Of a DNA stretch of 64,000 nucleotides, positions 42,086 through 51,855 are shown one piece after another (the first letter of the stretch is position 1; the number at the start of each line of letters is the position of its first letter). The stretch covers positions 1 to 64,000 of the forward strand of contig DATLYE010000078.1 of NCBI GenBank assembly GCA_035575135.1. Reading direction: 5' to 3'. Under the pieces are notes generated by a model. That model made no database searches. It was not told where the DNA came from and worked only from the letters and a program-made list of their open reading frames with translations. Position numbers and translations under genes: made by a program. The DNA is from JANWXD01 sp035575135 (lineage in GTDB: Bacteria > Acidobacteriota > Terriglobia > Bryobacterales > Bryobacteraceae).

Positions 42086-44326
42086 ATGGCAGGATTTTGG
42101 GGAAGCCTGGAGACTTCGCTTCCGAAGCAATTGACTATTCGCGTCCGGCGGGGATGGGCGGGGAGCGTGGTGCTGAGTCTGATGACGGCGCTCGCCAGCG
42201 CTGCGGCCCAGGCGCCGTCTCCGGGGACGTTGCGCGGCACGGTGCGGATCGAAAGAACGGGAGATCCTTTGCACGATGCCAGCGTGCTGATTGTGCAACT
42301 GGGGCGTTCGGCGAGCACGGGTCGAGACGGGACGTACGAGTTCAAAGACGTGCCGCCGGGCAGATATGAGGTGGTCGCCCACATGCACCCGCTTACGGAC
42401 GAGCGCCGTACCGTCGAGGTTCCGCCGGGCGGAATAGCCGTCGTGGATTTCAGGCTGCGGCTGGCTCCGGTGCATCAAGAGATCACGGTGACGGCTTCCG
42501 GCAGGGAACAGACCACGCTGGAGGCGTTTCATTCCGTCGCGACTCTGGAGCAGTTGGATCTGGCCCCGCGGGTGGCGGCGTCGCTGGGGGAGGCCCTGGA
42601 TAATCAAAACGGCGTAGCCAAGCGCAGCTTCGGGCCGGGCAGCAGCAGGCCGGTGATTCGGGGCTTCGACGGCGACCGCGTGCTGATCTTGCAGGATAGC
42701 CTCCCGACGGGGACGCTCTCGTCGCAGTCGGGAGATCACGGCGAGCCGGTGGACCTGAGCTCGGCCGAGCGTGTCGAAGTCTTGCGAGGACCTGCGACTT
42801 TGCTGTACGGTCCGAACGCCATCGGGGGCGTGGTGAATGTGATCTCCAGCCATCACCTGATCCACCAGCATCCTCACGAGGGTCTGCGGGGATTTGTCAC
42901 CGGCAGTGGCGGATCGAACAACGGTCACGGCGGGGTATCGGCCGGGTTTGAATTCGGTCGCGGGGACTGGCTTGTTTCGGGGGGCGGTAGCGGGCTGCGC
43001 ACGGGTGATTATCGCACTCCGGAAGGCCGCCTGCGGAACTCGGAGACCCGGTCTGAACACGCTTCGGCCGGGTTGGGTTACTACCGCGAGCGGGGATTCT
43101 TCCATGTTGAGTACGCCGTCGGGGACGGGCGTTACGGAGTTCCCGAGGTCCCCTTTTTGGAAGAGGGCCCTGTGGACATCGGCTGGCGCCAGCACAGCCT
43201 CCGGTTCAATGGCACGATTCGGCAACCGGCCGCGGTCCTGCCTGAATTTAAGCTCTTCGCGGCATACACGGACTGGAGGCATAACGAGATTTCAGGTGCT
43301 GAAATCGGGACCCGGTTTTCCAACCGGCAGTTTCTCTACCGCGGCATCTTTGAACAGCGACCTTGGGGCAAGCTGTCGGGCAGGTTCGGGTTTTCGGGCT
43401 TGCGGCGTGCCTACCGCACCAGAGGAGAGGAGCAGCTGGCCCCGCCGGTGACGCAGGACGGTATCGCCGGCTTTGTGGTCGAGGAGGTGTCTCTGGAACC
43501 GGTCCAGCTCCAGTTCGGCGCGCGGGTGGACAGCACGCGCTACGATCCGGAAGGGCGTTCGGCGCGCTGGTTTACGGGGCTGTCGGCATCGGCGGCGGTG
43601 CGGGCGCCGCTATGGCGGAACGGGGCGATCGTGGCCTCCTACAGCCATTCGTTTCGCCCGCCGGCGCTCGAGGAACTGTATAACTTCGGGCCCCACCCGG
43701 CGAATCTCGCCTTCGAGATCGGAGACGCGGATTTGAAGGCGGAACGCAACAACGGCGTCGAAGTTGCCGTGCGGCACGCAGGGTCACGTTTCCGCGGCGA
43801 CGTGAGCCTGTTTTACTACCGCATGAGTGATTTTATTTTCCTGGCCCCGACCGGTGAGTTCGAGGAGGGGCTGATCGCCGCGCGTTACCGGCAAGGGGGC
43901 AGCCGCTACATGGGCGCTGAAGCCCGCACCGAGCTCCGACTCGGCGGGGACGTGTGGCTCAAGCTGGGTGTGGATTCCGTGGATGCGCAGCTGCGCGAAA
44001 GCAGGACGCCTTTGCCCCGCATTCCTCCGGTGCGCGGAAAGATCGGCCTGGATGCGCACTTTGGCAGTTTCGGTATCGAGCCGGAACTCGTGCTGGCCAA
44101 CGCCCAGCATCAGACGTTTATCACGGAGACGCGCACGCCGGGCTACGCGCTTTGGAACCTGAGCGCCTCCTACACGCGAGCCGGGTCGCACTCGCTGCAC
44201 TTGTTCTCGGTGACCGTCTTCAATGCCGCCAACCGGCTCTATCGCAACCACCTGTCGCTGATCAAGGACTTCGCCCCCGAGATCGGGCGGGGAGTGCGTT
44301 TCACTTACAGCGTGAGATTCTTCTGA
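42086..44326 (+). CDS. ZnuD-like TonB-dependent outer-membrane receptor
   Basis: A 746-aa TonB-dependent receptor. After the signal region (SVVLSLMTALASAAAQ) comes a carboxypeptidase-regulatory-like domain (GTLRGTVRIERTGDPLHDASV). The plug follows with RPVIRGFDGDRVLILQDS, QSGDHGEPVDLSSAERVEVLRGPATLLYG and NAIGGVVNVIS, and then the barrel ending in Phe. The GDH-x-x-PVD motif, the TGDYRTP segment and the ETRTPGY and AANRLYRNHLSLIKD C-terminal elements are close to the zinc receptor ZnuD. A His-rich segment (SSHHLIHQHPHEG) could be a metal site. GGGAGGG precedes the ATG at 42086. Zinc is the best guess for the substrate. Confidence 0.83.
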   Translation: MAGFWGSLETSLPKQLTIRVRRGWAGSVVLSLMTALASAAAQAPSPGTLRGTVRIERTGDPLHDASVLIVQLGRSASTGRDGTYEFKDVPPGRYEVVAHMHPLTDERRTVEVPPGGIAVVDFRLRLAPVHQEITVTASGREQTTLEAFHSVATLEQLDLAPRVAASLGEALDNQNGVAKRSFGPGSSRPVIRGFDGDRVLILQDSLPTGTLSSQSGDHGEPVDLSSAERVEVLRGPATLLYGPNAIGGVVNVISSHHLIHQHPHEGLRGFVTGSGGSNNGHGGVSAGFEFGRGDWLVSGGGSGLRTGDYRTPEGRLRNSETRSEHASAGLGYYRERGFFHVEYAVGDGRYGVPEVPFLEEGPVDIGWRQHSLRFNGTIRQPAAVLPEFKLFAAYTDWRHNEISGAEIGTRFSNRQFLYRGIFEQRPWGKLSGRFGFSGLRRAYRTRGEEQLAPPVTQDGIAGFVVEEVSLEPVQLQFGARVDSTRYDPEGRSARWFTGLSASAAVRAPLWRNGAIVASYSHSFRPPALEELYNFGPHPANLAFEIGDADLKAERNNGVEVAVRHAGSRFRGDVSLFYYRMSDFIFLAPTGEFEEGLIAARYRQGGSRYMGAEARTELRLGGDVWLKLGVDSVDAQLRESRTPLPRIPPVRGKIGLDAHFGSFGIEPELVLANAQHQTFITETRTPGYALWNLSASYTRAGSHSLHLFSVTVFNAANRLYRNHLSLIKDFAPEIGRGVRFTYSVRFF

Positions 44327-44335
44327 GAGGACGAC

Positions 44336-45421
44336 GTGTTCATGAGCGTACGGGTTCGCTGTATCGTCGCTGGGTTGATCCTGGCTGCGGCGGGATTCGA
44401 GCTGGATGGGCAAACCAAAACCCGCAACGTAGTCCTGGTAGTCTCCGACGGCCTGCGGTGGCAGGAGGTCTTCCGAGGGGCCGATCCGTCGCTGCTCGAT
44501 TCCAAGCGAGGGGGCGTGCGGGATGCGGACAAGCTCCGCAAGGAATTTTACCGGCCGGAGCCGGAGGCGGCGCGTCAGGCGCTGCTGCCGTTTCTTTGGT
44601 CGGTGGTGGCGCGCCAGGGCCAGCTTTTCGGGAACCGCGACCGCCGCAGCATTGCGCGCGTCGCCAACGGGCTGAACTTCTCTTACCCGGGCTACAACGA
44701 GATGCTCAGCGGGCGGCCGGATCCGCGGATTGACCGTAATGATTTCGGGCCGAACCCGAATGAGACGATCTTTGAAATACTCGGCCGGGACGAAGGATTC
44801 CGGGGGCGAGTGGCCGCCTTCGCCACCTGGGGTGTGTTCAACGACATCTTTGCCCGGGAGCGCAGCCGGATTCCGTTATACGCCGGCTGGGATCCGCCCC
44901 TGGAAGGCTCCGGACCGCGCCTGTTGCTCTTGCGCGAGTTATACCGCACCACGACGCGGATCTGGGAGGACAATTCGTTAGATTCGCTGATGCACGCTGC
45001 GCTCAAGGAGTACTTACGGCAGCACCGCCCGCGCCTGCTTTTTGCCGGGTATGGGGAGACCGACGAATGGGCTCACGCGGGCCGCTATGATCTGACGCTG
45101 CGCGCCGCGCACCAGTTCGACCGCTTCCTGGCCGATCTGTGGGAGACGTTGCAGAGTCTCCCCGAGTACCGGGATCAGACGCTGTTGCTGGTGACGACGG
45201 ATCACGGGCGCGGTTCCGGTCCTTCGGAGTGGCGCCAGCACGGCCGGAAGATTCGCGGTTCCGAAGCGGTGTGGATTGCGGCGCTCGGCCCCGACGTGGC
45301 GGCGCGGGGCGAGCGGAACGACGCGGCCGAGGTCACGCTCGGCCAAATCGCCCCCACCATCGCAAAATTCTGTCAGCCTGGTATGGCACCTTTTTCGCAG
45401 GCGCCCCCGCTGCCCTTCTAA
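44336..45421 (+). CDS. Exported alkaline-phosphatase-superfamily protein
   Basis: A 361-aa exported metalloenzyme of the alkaline phosphatase/phosphodiesterase superfamily. The signal segment (CIVAGLILAAAGFELDG) is followed by VVLVVSDGLRWQEVFRG, which holds the first metal Asp, and NGLNFSYPGYNEMLSGRPD, where the nucleophile is expected. YGETDEWAHAGRYD and LLLVTTDHGRG supply further metal ligands. Such enzymes bind two zinc ions. The GTG at 44336 has GAGAGG 5 nt upstream; an ATG at 44342 is the alternative. It starts 9 nt after the ZnuD-like receptor, so the pair is probably co-expressed. The substrate is unknown. Confidence 0.78.
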   Translation: MFMSVRVRCIVAGLILAAAGFELDGQTKTRNVVLVVSDGLRWQEVFRGADPSLLDSKRGGVRDADKLRKEFYRPEPEAARQALLPFLWSVVARQGQLFGNRDRRSIARVANGLNFSYPGYNEMLSGRPDPRIDRNDFGPNPNETIFEILGRDEGFRGRVAAFATWGVFNDIFARERSRIPLYAGWDPPLEGSGPRLLLLRELYRTTTRIWEDNSLDSLMHAALKEYLRQHRPRLLFAGYGETDEWAHAGRYDLTLRAAHQFDRFLADLWETLQSLPEYRDQTLLLVTTDHGRGSGPSEWRQHGRKIRGSEAVWIAALGPDVAARGERNDAAEVTLGQIAPTIAKFCQPGMAPFSQAPPLPF

Positions 45422-45430
45422 CCGGGGCCG

Positions 45431-46267
45431 CTACCGAAGACCGCGCCGCTTCAGATGGGCCACCAGCGCGGCGGGATCGTCGGTGATGATGCCATCCACG
45501 CCGGCGGCAATCAGCCGATCCCACTCCTCGGCGTCGTTGACCGTCCACGGCACGACCTGGAGCCCGGCGCGATGAGCGGCCTGGACCTGCTCCGGGCTCA
45601 CCAGACGGTACTGCGGCGCCACGATCTCCGCCGCGGCTTCGCGGGCGACGGAGACGAAATCCCTCGCTCCCGCAGACCACAGCGCCGCCAGGCGGATGTG
45701 GGGTGCGAGCCGCTTCATCGCCTGTAGCGTCCGGAAGTCGAAGGACTGCACGATGACCCGTTGCTCGAGCCCGTGGCGGCGGACGGCGGCGAGCACCAGG
45801 CGGGCGAACTCCTCCGGCGGCGGCGCGTACTGCGGCTTGTCCGGGAAGCTTTTCATCTCGATGTTGAAGCCGAATGCGCCGCGGGGCGCCAGGGCCAGGA
45901 CCTCGTCCAGCGTCGGGATTCGCGTTCCCGGAAGCGGGCGTTGTTTCGGGAACGCCGGGTTTTTCTGTGCGCCGCAGTCGAACTGGCGCACCTGGTCCAG
46001 CGTCATCTCGCGCACGACACGGCTGCCTTCCGGACCCTGGCAGATGGCGGGGTTGAGCACGGGGTCGTGCACGACCACGGGAACGTTGTCGCGCGTCACG
46101 ACCACGTCGAGCTCGAGGAAGTCGGCGCCGGCTTCGATGGCGTGTTCGAAAGCGGGCAGCGTGTTTTCCGGCAGCACCGCCCGCGCCCCTCGATGGCCGT
46201 GAACGGCGATGCGCGCGGAGGCCGAGACCGCCAGAACCGAAAATAGAGGCACCATTCGCCACCACAT
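45431..46267 (-). CDS. Glycerophosphodiester phosphodiesterase (exported)
   Basis: A 278-aa GDPD-family TIM-barrel enzyme that releases glycerol-3-phosphate from deacylated phospholipids. The signature is complete: AVHGHRGARAVLPENTLPAFEHAIEAGADFLELDVVVTRD, with catalytic histidines and Glu/Asp metal ligands, then VPVVVHDPVL. FGFNIEMKS and QVVPWTVNDAEEWDRLIAAGVDGIITDDP complete the barrel. A short signal peptide (MVPLFSVLAVSASA) precedes it. The ATG at 46267 lies 8 nt from a minus-strand TATTCT (46281-46276), so the mRNA may be leaderless; the ATG at 46255 is an alternative start. It converges on the phosphatase-superfamily gene. Confidence 0.88.
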   Translation of the reverse strand: MWWRMVPLFSVLAVSASARIAVHGHRGARAVLPENTLPAFEHAIEAGADFLELDVVVTRDNVPVVVHDPVLNPAICQGPEGSRVVREMTLDQVRQFDCGAQKNPAFPKQRPLPGTRIPTLDEVLALAPRGAFGFNIEMKSFPDKPQYAPPPEEFARLVLAAVRRHGLEQRVIVQSFDFRTLQAMKRLAPHIRLAALWSAGARDFVSVAREAAAEIVAPQYRLVSPEQVQAAHRAGLQVVPWTVNDAEEWDRLIAAGVDGIITDDPAALVAHLKRRGLR

Positions 46268-46357
46268 CCCGAAGTAGAATACTCCACGGCGGCCCGGCAC
46301 GCGAGCAGCGCCAGCAGGAGTTTGGGGTCGGGCCGGGCGTACGGAGGGGAGCGAACG

Positions 46358-46825
46358 ATGAGGGATCTGATCGAGGGGATGCTCGATGCTTACGACCGCG
46401 GAGCAGTAAGTCGCCGCGAGCTAGTTGCGGGACTGGCAGCGCTTGTTGGCGCCCGCCAGGTCGCGCCGGCGGCCGGTTCCACGTTTCGCGCCGCAGGGTG
46501 GAATCATGTGGCCCTGCGTGTGACCGACCTGGCGCGCTCGCGGGATTTTTACCAGACGCACTTCGGGATGCCCGTGCTGAGCCAGTCCGGCTCCAGCTGT
46601 TTTCTCGGTGTGGGCCGGGAAGGGTTTCTGGCGCTGTTCCGCGGCGACAAGGCGGGCCTTGACCATTACTGCATCGCCATTGAGAACTTTCGTGCCGAGG
46701 CCGTCTTCGAGGAGTTACAGCGCCAGGGTCTGAAGCCTCGCCGCCCGGCGGGCACGGATCGCGTGTATTTTCCTGATCCGGACGGGCTGGTGGTTCAGGT
46801 ATCGGCCCTGGGTCACAAGCCGTAG
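46358..46825 (+). CDS. VOC/glyoxalase-fold protein with Tat-like N-terminus
   Basis: A 155-aa protein. The N-terminus (about 1-45) contains SRRELVAGLAALVG, a twin-arginine-like segment, although preceded by about 17 helical residues. The rest is one VOC (glyoxalase/bleomycin-resistance) module: WNHVALRVTDLARSRDFYQTHFGMPVLSQ, LDHYCIAIENFRAEAVFEELQRQG and VYFPDPDGLVVQVSA. Metal ligand positions are present (His, His, Glu-like Gln at the end). GGAGGGG lies upstream of the ATG at 46358. The substrate is unknown, and export by Tat is only a possibility. Confidence 0.78.
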   Translation: MRDLIEGMLDAYDRGAVSRRELVAGLAALVGARQVAPAAGSTFRAAGWNHVALRVTDLARSRDFYQTHFGMPVLSQSGSSCFLGVGREGFLALFRGDKAGLDHYCIAIENFRAEAVFEELQRQGLKPRRPAGTDRVYFPDPDGLVVQVSALGHKP

Positions 46826-46925
46826 GGAGGTGCGGCCGCTCAAGTAGCGCGCCGGTAGCAGGGGTCAACCGCCACAGGCCAAGCCCGGCAGCCACCCGTG
46901 GTGCAGGCCGGCACTCGCGAGCCGC

Positions 46926-46955
46926 TTGACGCGCTGGGTTCTCCGGGTGTAGAGT
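46926..46955 (+). promoter_or_regulatory. Promoter for the large TonB receptor
   Basis: TTGACG (46926-46931) and TAGAGT (46950-46955) are 18 bp apart, 32 nt before the ATG at 46987. A short hairpin (CCCGA/TCGGG, about 46959-46976) lies between the promoter and the GGGAGG ribosome site and partly overlaps that site. Confidence 0.55.
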
Positions 46956-46986
46956 CGCCCGAGAATCCATTCGGGAGGTTGCCGGC

Positions 46987-49900
46987 ATGCCCGCACGCCT
47001 TGTGCTTTGTCTGATTCTTTCCTGCCTCATCGTCGCGCCTCTGCTCCGGGCGCAAGACCCGCGGGGCGCCATCGTGGGTACCGTACGCGATGCGACCGAC
47101 GCCGTCGTTCCTGGAGTAACCGTGCGCGCCACACACTCGGAGACCGGTATGAGTGCTTCGGCCACGGCCAGCGCCGCCGGCGTGTTTCAGATCCCCTTCC
47201 TGCCGCCTGGACGCTATCGCGTCACTGCCGAGCTTCCGGGTTTCAAACGCTTCGTTCAGGACAACGTCGAGGTGCGGGTCGGAGAAAGCGTGGATCTCCC
47301 GATCCGGCTGGAATTGGGGCAGGTGACCGAAACCGTCGAAGTCACCGCCACGACTCCGCTGCTCGACACGGCCGGTTCGTCCCTCGGCCAAGTCATGGAC
47401 CGCCGCCGCATCTTGGAACTTCCGCAGCGCGGGGCCAATCCGATGGAACTCACGTTGCTGGCGCCCGGAGTCGTGAACACCACAAACCTCCGCCTGCGGA
47501 AGGCCTTCGCCCCAGAGGCCACCTCCCAGATCGCCGTGGACGGAGCCGGCCAGTATAACAACGAGTTTCAGATTGACGGCATCAGCAACATGTCCGCCGA
47601 CCGGGGGCGGGGCTATGGCCGTATTGCATTCAGCCCGCCCATCCATGCTGTTCGCGAGTTCAAGATGCAGACGACGTCTTACGATGCCAGCGTGGGGCGA
47701 ACCATGGGGGCCGTCATCAACGTCAGTACCGCAAGCGGCACCAATGACTGGCACGGGGAACTGCATTATGTCCTCCGTCACAGCTCGCTGGATGCCCCGA
47801 ACTTTTTCAACAACAAGGCTGGCACCAAGCCGGGTGTCTATCAGGATCACCGCTACGGCGGCTCTATCGGCGGGCCCTTGATCCTGCCGGGAATGTACAA
47901 CGGCCGCCACCGGACGTTCTGGTTTTATGTGGGTGACGATAACCGGTTCGGTGTGCCCACGCGCTGGACACAGACCGTGCCTACGGCAGCCCAGCGCGAG
48001 GGCGATTTCTCGGCGCTGCTCCGGCTGGGTTCGACGTACCAAATCTACGACCCGTTCTCCACACAGCCGGCTCCGGGAGGTCGTTTCCGGCGCCAGCCGT
48101 TTCCCGGAAACGTGATCCCCAAGAACCTCCTGGATCCCACCGGACTGAAGCTCGTGGCTCTGTACCCGCTGCCCAACCAGCCGGGCACCTCCGACGGGCG
48201 CAACAACTTTTTCCTTTCCAACAAGGCCCTCGAAAAGATTTACCAGCACCTGCTGCGGCTGGACCACGCTTTCAACGAAAACCACCGCGCGTTTCTCCGA
48301 CTCCATTACGACTTCTGGTTTGAGGACAAGAACGACAGCTTCGGCACGCATATCAACGGAATTCATCTGAACCGGCCCAATCGCGGCGTGGCAGTGGATG
48401 ACGTAGTGATCCTCAACCCCACACTGGTGCTCAACGTCCGCTACGGTCTGACCAGCACCAAGTGGTGGCAGTACCGGCGGACGCGGGGCTATGATCTTTC
48501 ACGTCTGGGATTCTCAGAGAACTTGATTCGATTACTCGATCCCAGGCAGGCTCCCATTCCGCGCATTCAGGTGGGCGCCTTCTCGACTATCTCGGACTGG
48601 GAATCTCCCGGGGACGGGTACAATTCGAGCCTGATCCATACGCTGGGCGGCCATCTGACCAAGATGCGGGGCCGGCACGCCCTGAAGTTCGGGGCGGAGC
48701 TGCGCGTGGAACGGAGCTTCAACAACCGGCGGCCCGTGGGAGTCGCGCCGGACTTTTCGTTTACGACGACGTATACCCGGGGACCGCTGGACAACTCCCC
48801 CGCAGCCCCGATCGGACAGGATCTGGCCTCGCTGCTGCTTGGCATCCCGAGCGGCTCCATGGAGATTGCGGCAAGCTCGGCTTTGCAGAACCGCTATCTG
48901 GGAGCTTACTGGCACGACGACATCCGCCTGACACGCGCGCTGACGTTGAACATCGGACTGCGGTGGGAGTTCGAAGACCCGGTAACCGAGCGCTTCAACA
49001 GGCTCGTGGCAGGCTTTGACTTCACGTCCCCGAACCCCATCGAGCCGCAGGCCAGGGCCAACTACGCAGCCAGTCCGATTCCGGAGATCTCGCCGTCGGA
49101 TTTCCGGGTGCTCGGCGGCTTGACGTGGGTAGCTCAGGGAAGGACTGGCCGGAGTCCTTTTATAACGGACAAGCACAATGTGATGCCTCGGTTCGGGTTG
49201 GCCTATCAGTTGAACCCCAAGACGGTGATTCGCGGCGGCTACGGCATGTTCTATGACACGCTGGGCATCCTCAAAACCGTGGCAATTCAGACCGGCTTCT
49301 CGCAGAGCACGCCCATTCAGGCTTCCCTGGACAACGGACTCACCTACGTGGCAAGGACGGCGAATCCGTTTCCCAGCGGGTTGCTCCAGCCCCGAGGCCC
49401 TGCGGGCGGCCTTACCACGAATCTGGGCCAAAGCATCCAGTTTCATAACCCCAACCGCCGGCACGCTTACGCACAGCGCTGGTCGCTGGGCGTCCAGCGC
49501 ATCCTGCCGGGGGAGTTCCTGATCGAGGTGTCTTATGTGGCCAATCGCGGCACGAGGCTGGAGGTGACTCGCGAGTTGAACGCGACTCCGGGCCGCTACT
49601 TGAGCAGGAGTCCGGTTCGGGATCAACCAACAATTGATTTCTTGAGCCGCACGTTTCCGAGCCCGTTTTTCGGCCTCGATCCGGTCTACGGCCGGAACAT
49701 TTCTCGTGCGAATCTGCTCAGGCCGTATCCTCATTTCGGCAGCATTACGACCGGAGATCCAGCGGGCTACTCCTGGTACCATTCCCTCCAGATGCGGGCA
49801 GAAAAGCGGCTGTCGCGCGGCTACACTGTGCAACTCGCCTATACGTTTTCCAAGCTGATGGAGGCTACCGAGTTTCTGAATGCTTCTGACCCGATGCCCT

Positions 49901-50460
49901 ACGAAACGATTGCCTCGCTCGATCGCCCGCACCGGCTTACCGCCAGCGGAATTTGGGAGATCCCTCTCGGGCGGGGACGGCGCTTCGGAGGCAACTGGAG
50001 TGGTCCCGTGAATTTCGTTCTGGGAGGCTGGCAGCTCACCGCCATCGTGACGCGGCAGAGCGGCGCCCCGCTCGGCTTCGGCAATGCGATCTTCGTCGGC
50101 GATATCAAGAAGATCCCGCTGCCCAAGAGCCAGAGAGACGTGGACCGCTGGTTTAACACGGAAGCCGGGTTCAATCGCAGTTCCGCCGAGCAACTCTCTT
50201 TCAACCTGCGAGCTTTTCCGCTGCGCTTCAGCGGCATACGCGGCGACGACCAGCGAGGCTGGGATTGTTCGATTGCCAAGGATTTTCCGCTCAGGGGAGA
50301 GCGAGTCAAAATGCGCTTCCGCGCCGACGTGTATAACGCCCTCAATCAGACCAACCTTAACGACCCCAACACCTCACCGACCAGCACCGCCTTCGGCCGC
50401 ATCACCGCCACTCAGGGAGACGCCCGCAACTGGCAGCTTTCTTTGCGCATGCTATTCTGA
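46987..50460 (+). CDS. Large TonB-dependent receptor with carboxypeptidase-regulatory domain
   Basis: A 1157-aa outer-membrane receptor of the acidobacterial OmpA-related/TonB type. The signal peptide (LVLCLILSCLIVAPLLRAQ) is followed by a carboxypeptidase-regulatory beta-sandwich (GAIVGTVRDATDAVVPGVTV, about 25-110) and a TonB plug with VTATTPLLDTAGSSLGQVMD, FQIDGISNM and the GGSIGGPL segment. A long barrel ends in LSLRMLF with a terminal Phe. These receptors take up oligosaccharides or other large substrates and are expanded in Bryobacterales. It precedes Tat-exported oxidoreductase and isomerase genes, which supports a sugar-derived substrate. Confidence 0.9.
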   Translation: MPARLVLCLILSCLIVAPLLRAQDPRGAIVGTVRDATDAVVPGVTVRATHSETGMSASATASAAGVFQIPFLPPGRYRVTAELPGFKRFVQDNVEVRVGESVDLPIRLELGQVTETVEVTATTPLLDTAGSSLGQVMDRRRILELPQRGANPMELTLLAPGVVNTTNLRLRKAFAPEATSQIAVDGAGQYNNEFQIDGISNMSADRGRGYGRIAFSPPIHAVREFKMQTTSYDASVGRTMGAVINVSTASGTNDWHGELHYVLRHSSLDAPNFFNNKAGTKPGVYQDHRYGGSIGGPLILPGMYNGRHRTFWFYVGDDNRFGVPTRWTQTVPTAAQREGDFSALLRLGSTYQIYDPFSTQPAPGGRFRRQPFPGNVIPKNLLDPTGLKLVALYPLPNQPGTSDGRNNFFLSNKALEKIYQHLLRLDHAFNENHRAFLRLHYDFWFEDKNDSFGTHINGIHLNRPNRGVAVDDVVILNPTLVLNVRYGLTSTKWWQYRRTRGYDLSRLGFSENLIRLLDPRQAPIPRIQVGAFSTISDWESPGDGYNSSLIHTLGGHLTKMRGRHALKFGAELRVERSFNNRRPVGVAPDFSFTTTYTRGPLDNSPAAPIGQDLASLLLGIPSGSMEIAASSALQNRYLGAYWHDDIRLTRALTLNIGLRWEFEDPVTERFNRLVAGFDFTSPNPIEPQARANYAASPIPEISPSDFRVLGGLTWVAQGRTGRSPFITDKHNVMPRFGLAYQLNPKTVIRGGYGMFYDTLGILKTVAIQTGFSQSTPIQASLDNGLTYVARTANPFPSGLLQPRGPAGGLTTNLGQSIQFHNPNRRHAYAQRWSLGVQRILPGEFLIEVSYVANRGTRLEVTRELNATPGRYLSRSPVRDQPTIDFLSRTFPSPFFGLDPVYGRNISRANLLRPYPHFGSITTGDPAGYSWYHSLQMRAEKRLSRGYTVQLAYTFSKLMEATEFLNASDPMPYETIASLDRPHRLTASGIWEIPLGRGRRFGGNWSGPVNFVLGGWQLTAIVTRQSGAPLGFGNAIFVGDIKKIPLPKSQRDVDRWFNTEAGFNRSSAEQLSFNLRAFPLRFSGIRGDDQRGWDCSIAKDFPLRGERVKMRFRADVYNALNQTNLNDPNTSPTSTAFGRITATQGDARNWQLSLRMLF

Positions 50461-50496
50461 GCAACGCCTCACAATGTCAGTGTGCGGAGGATGATC

Positions 50497-51846
50497 ATGC
50501 CGGAACCGAATACTCCCGTTTTCAATCGCAGAACGTTCGCCCGAACCGCGGCGGCCGCCACGGCGGCGAGCTACGCCCGGATCCTCGGGGCCAACGAGCG
50601 CGTGGGCATCGGTTACATCGGCCTCGGCAACCGGGGGGACCAAGTCCACGATGCCTTCCTCGAACACGGCGACCAGATCACCGTGGCGCTGTGCGACCTG
50701 CGGGACGACTATATGGATTTTGCCGCAAGGAAATCGCGGGCCAATCCGAGAAAATACAAGGATTATCGGAAGCTGCTGGAGGACCGGGACGTGGATGCGG
50801 TGGTGATCGCTACGCCCGACCACTGGCACGCTCTGATGTTCATTGACGCCTGTCATGCAGGCAAGGACGTCTACGTGGAGAAACCTCTTTCGCTCACCGT
50901 TGTGGAAGGCCGCCGGATGGTGGAGACGGCGGAGCGGACCAAACGGGTGGTCCAGGTGGGCATCCACCGCCGCTCTTCCCCGTTTCTCAAGGAAGCCGCC
51001 GAGTTTGTCCGCTCCGGCGGCATCGGGCACGTGACGGTGGCCCGCAGCTACCACATCCTCAACGAATGGCCGAACGGGATCGGCAATCCCCCGGACGAGC
51101 CCCCGCCGAGTGAAGAAGAATGGGAGATGTGGCTCGGACCGGCGCCCAAAGTGCCCTACAACCGCAACCGCACTTACTACAATTTCCGGTGGTTTTATCA
51201 CTACTCGGGCGGGCAGCTGACCAACTTCGGCGTGCACTACCTGGACATGATCCGCTGGTGCCTCGGCAAGGATGCGCCGCGGGCCGTCACCGCTATGGGC
51301 GGCAAGTATGCTGTGCGCGACAACCGGGAAATCCCGGACACGCTCGAAGTGCTGTGGGAGTTCGACGGTTCCACGCTGGTGATCTTTGCGCAGTACAACG
51401 CCAACGCCGCGCCCGGCAACATCCAAGACGCTGAGATCGAGTTGCGCGGCACCAAGGGCACGATGTACATCCACTCGAACCGCTGGGAGGTCGTCCCCGA
51501 GAGGATCACCGAGATGACACGCTTTGCCCGCACCCCGCTCGACCGGCAAAGCGAGCGAGCCTACAACCCATCCCGGAAGCCGGTCATCGAACCACGCAGC
51601 ATGAAGGGCAGTCAGGACACCGCCTTCCACGCCCGCAACTTCCTGGACTGCATCAAGACCCGCAGCCGGTGCAATTGCGACACCCTCACAGGGCACCTTT
51701 CCACGGCGGCGACCATCATCGGCAACATCGCCCACAAGACCAAGAGCTATCTGGAATGGGATTACCGGGCCGAAAGGTTCACGAACAATGAAGCGGCCAA
51801 CCGTTACCTGCACTACCGATACCGGCCGCCGTACAAGCTTTCCTGA
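50497..51846 (+). CDS. Tat-exported Gfo/Idh/MocA oxidoreductase
   Basis: A 449-aa NAD(P)-dependent oxidoreductase. The N-terminus is a Tat signal (NRRTFARTAAAATAASYARIL). The Rossmann fold has VGIGYIGLGNRGDQVHDAF, and the family EKP motif is in VYVEKPLSLTVVEGRRM. YHYSGGQLTNFGVHYLDMIRWCLG carries the catalytic-domain His. The C-terminal third is the alpha/beta substrate domain (AAPGNIQDAEIELRGTKGTMYIH). Exported members of the family keep a bound NADP. GGAGG precedes the ATG at 50497. It lies 36 nt after the large TonB receptor and 9 nt before a Tat-exported isomerase. Confidence 0.87.
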   Translation: MPEPNTPVFNRRTFARTAAAATAASYARILGANERVGIGYIGLGNRGDQVHDAFLEHGDQITVALCDLRDDYMDFAARKSRANPRKYKDYRKLLEDRDVDAVVIATPDHWHALMFIDACHAGKDVYVEKPLSLTVVEGRRMVETAERTKRVVQVGIHRRSSPFLKEAAEFVRSGGIGHVTVARSYHILNEWPNGIGNPPDEPPPSEEEWEMWLGPAPKVPYNRNRTYYNFRWFYHYSGGQLTNFGVHYLDMIRWCLGKDAPRAVTAMGGKYAVRDNREIPDTLEVLWEFDGSTLVIFAQYNANAAPGNIQDAEIELRGTKGTMYIHSNRWEVVPERITEMTRFARTPLDRQSERAYNPSRKPVIEPRSMKGSQDTAFHARNFLDCIKTRSRCNCDTLTGHLSTAATIIGNIAHKTKSYLEWDYRAERFTNNEAANRYLHYRYRPPYKLS

Positions 51847-51855
51847 AGGTGCGCC

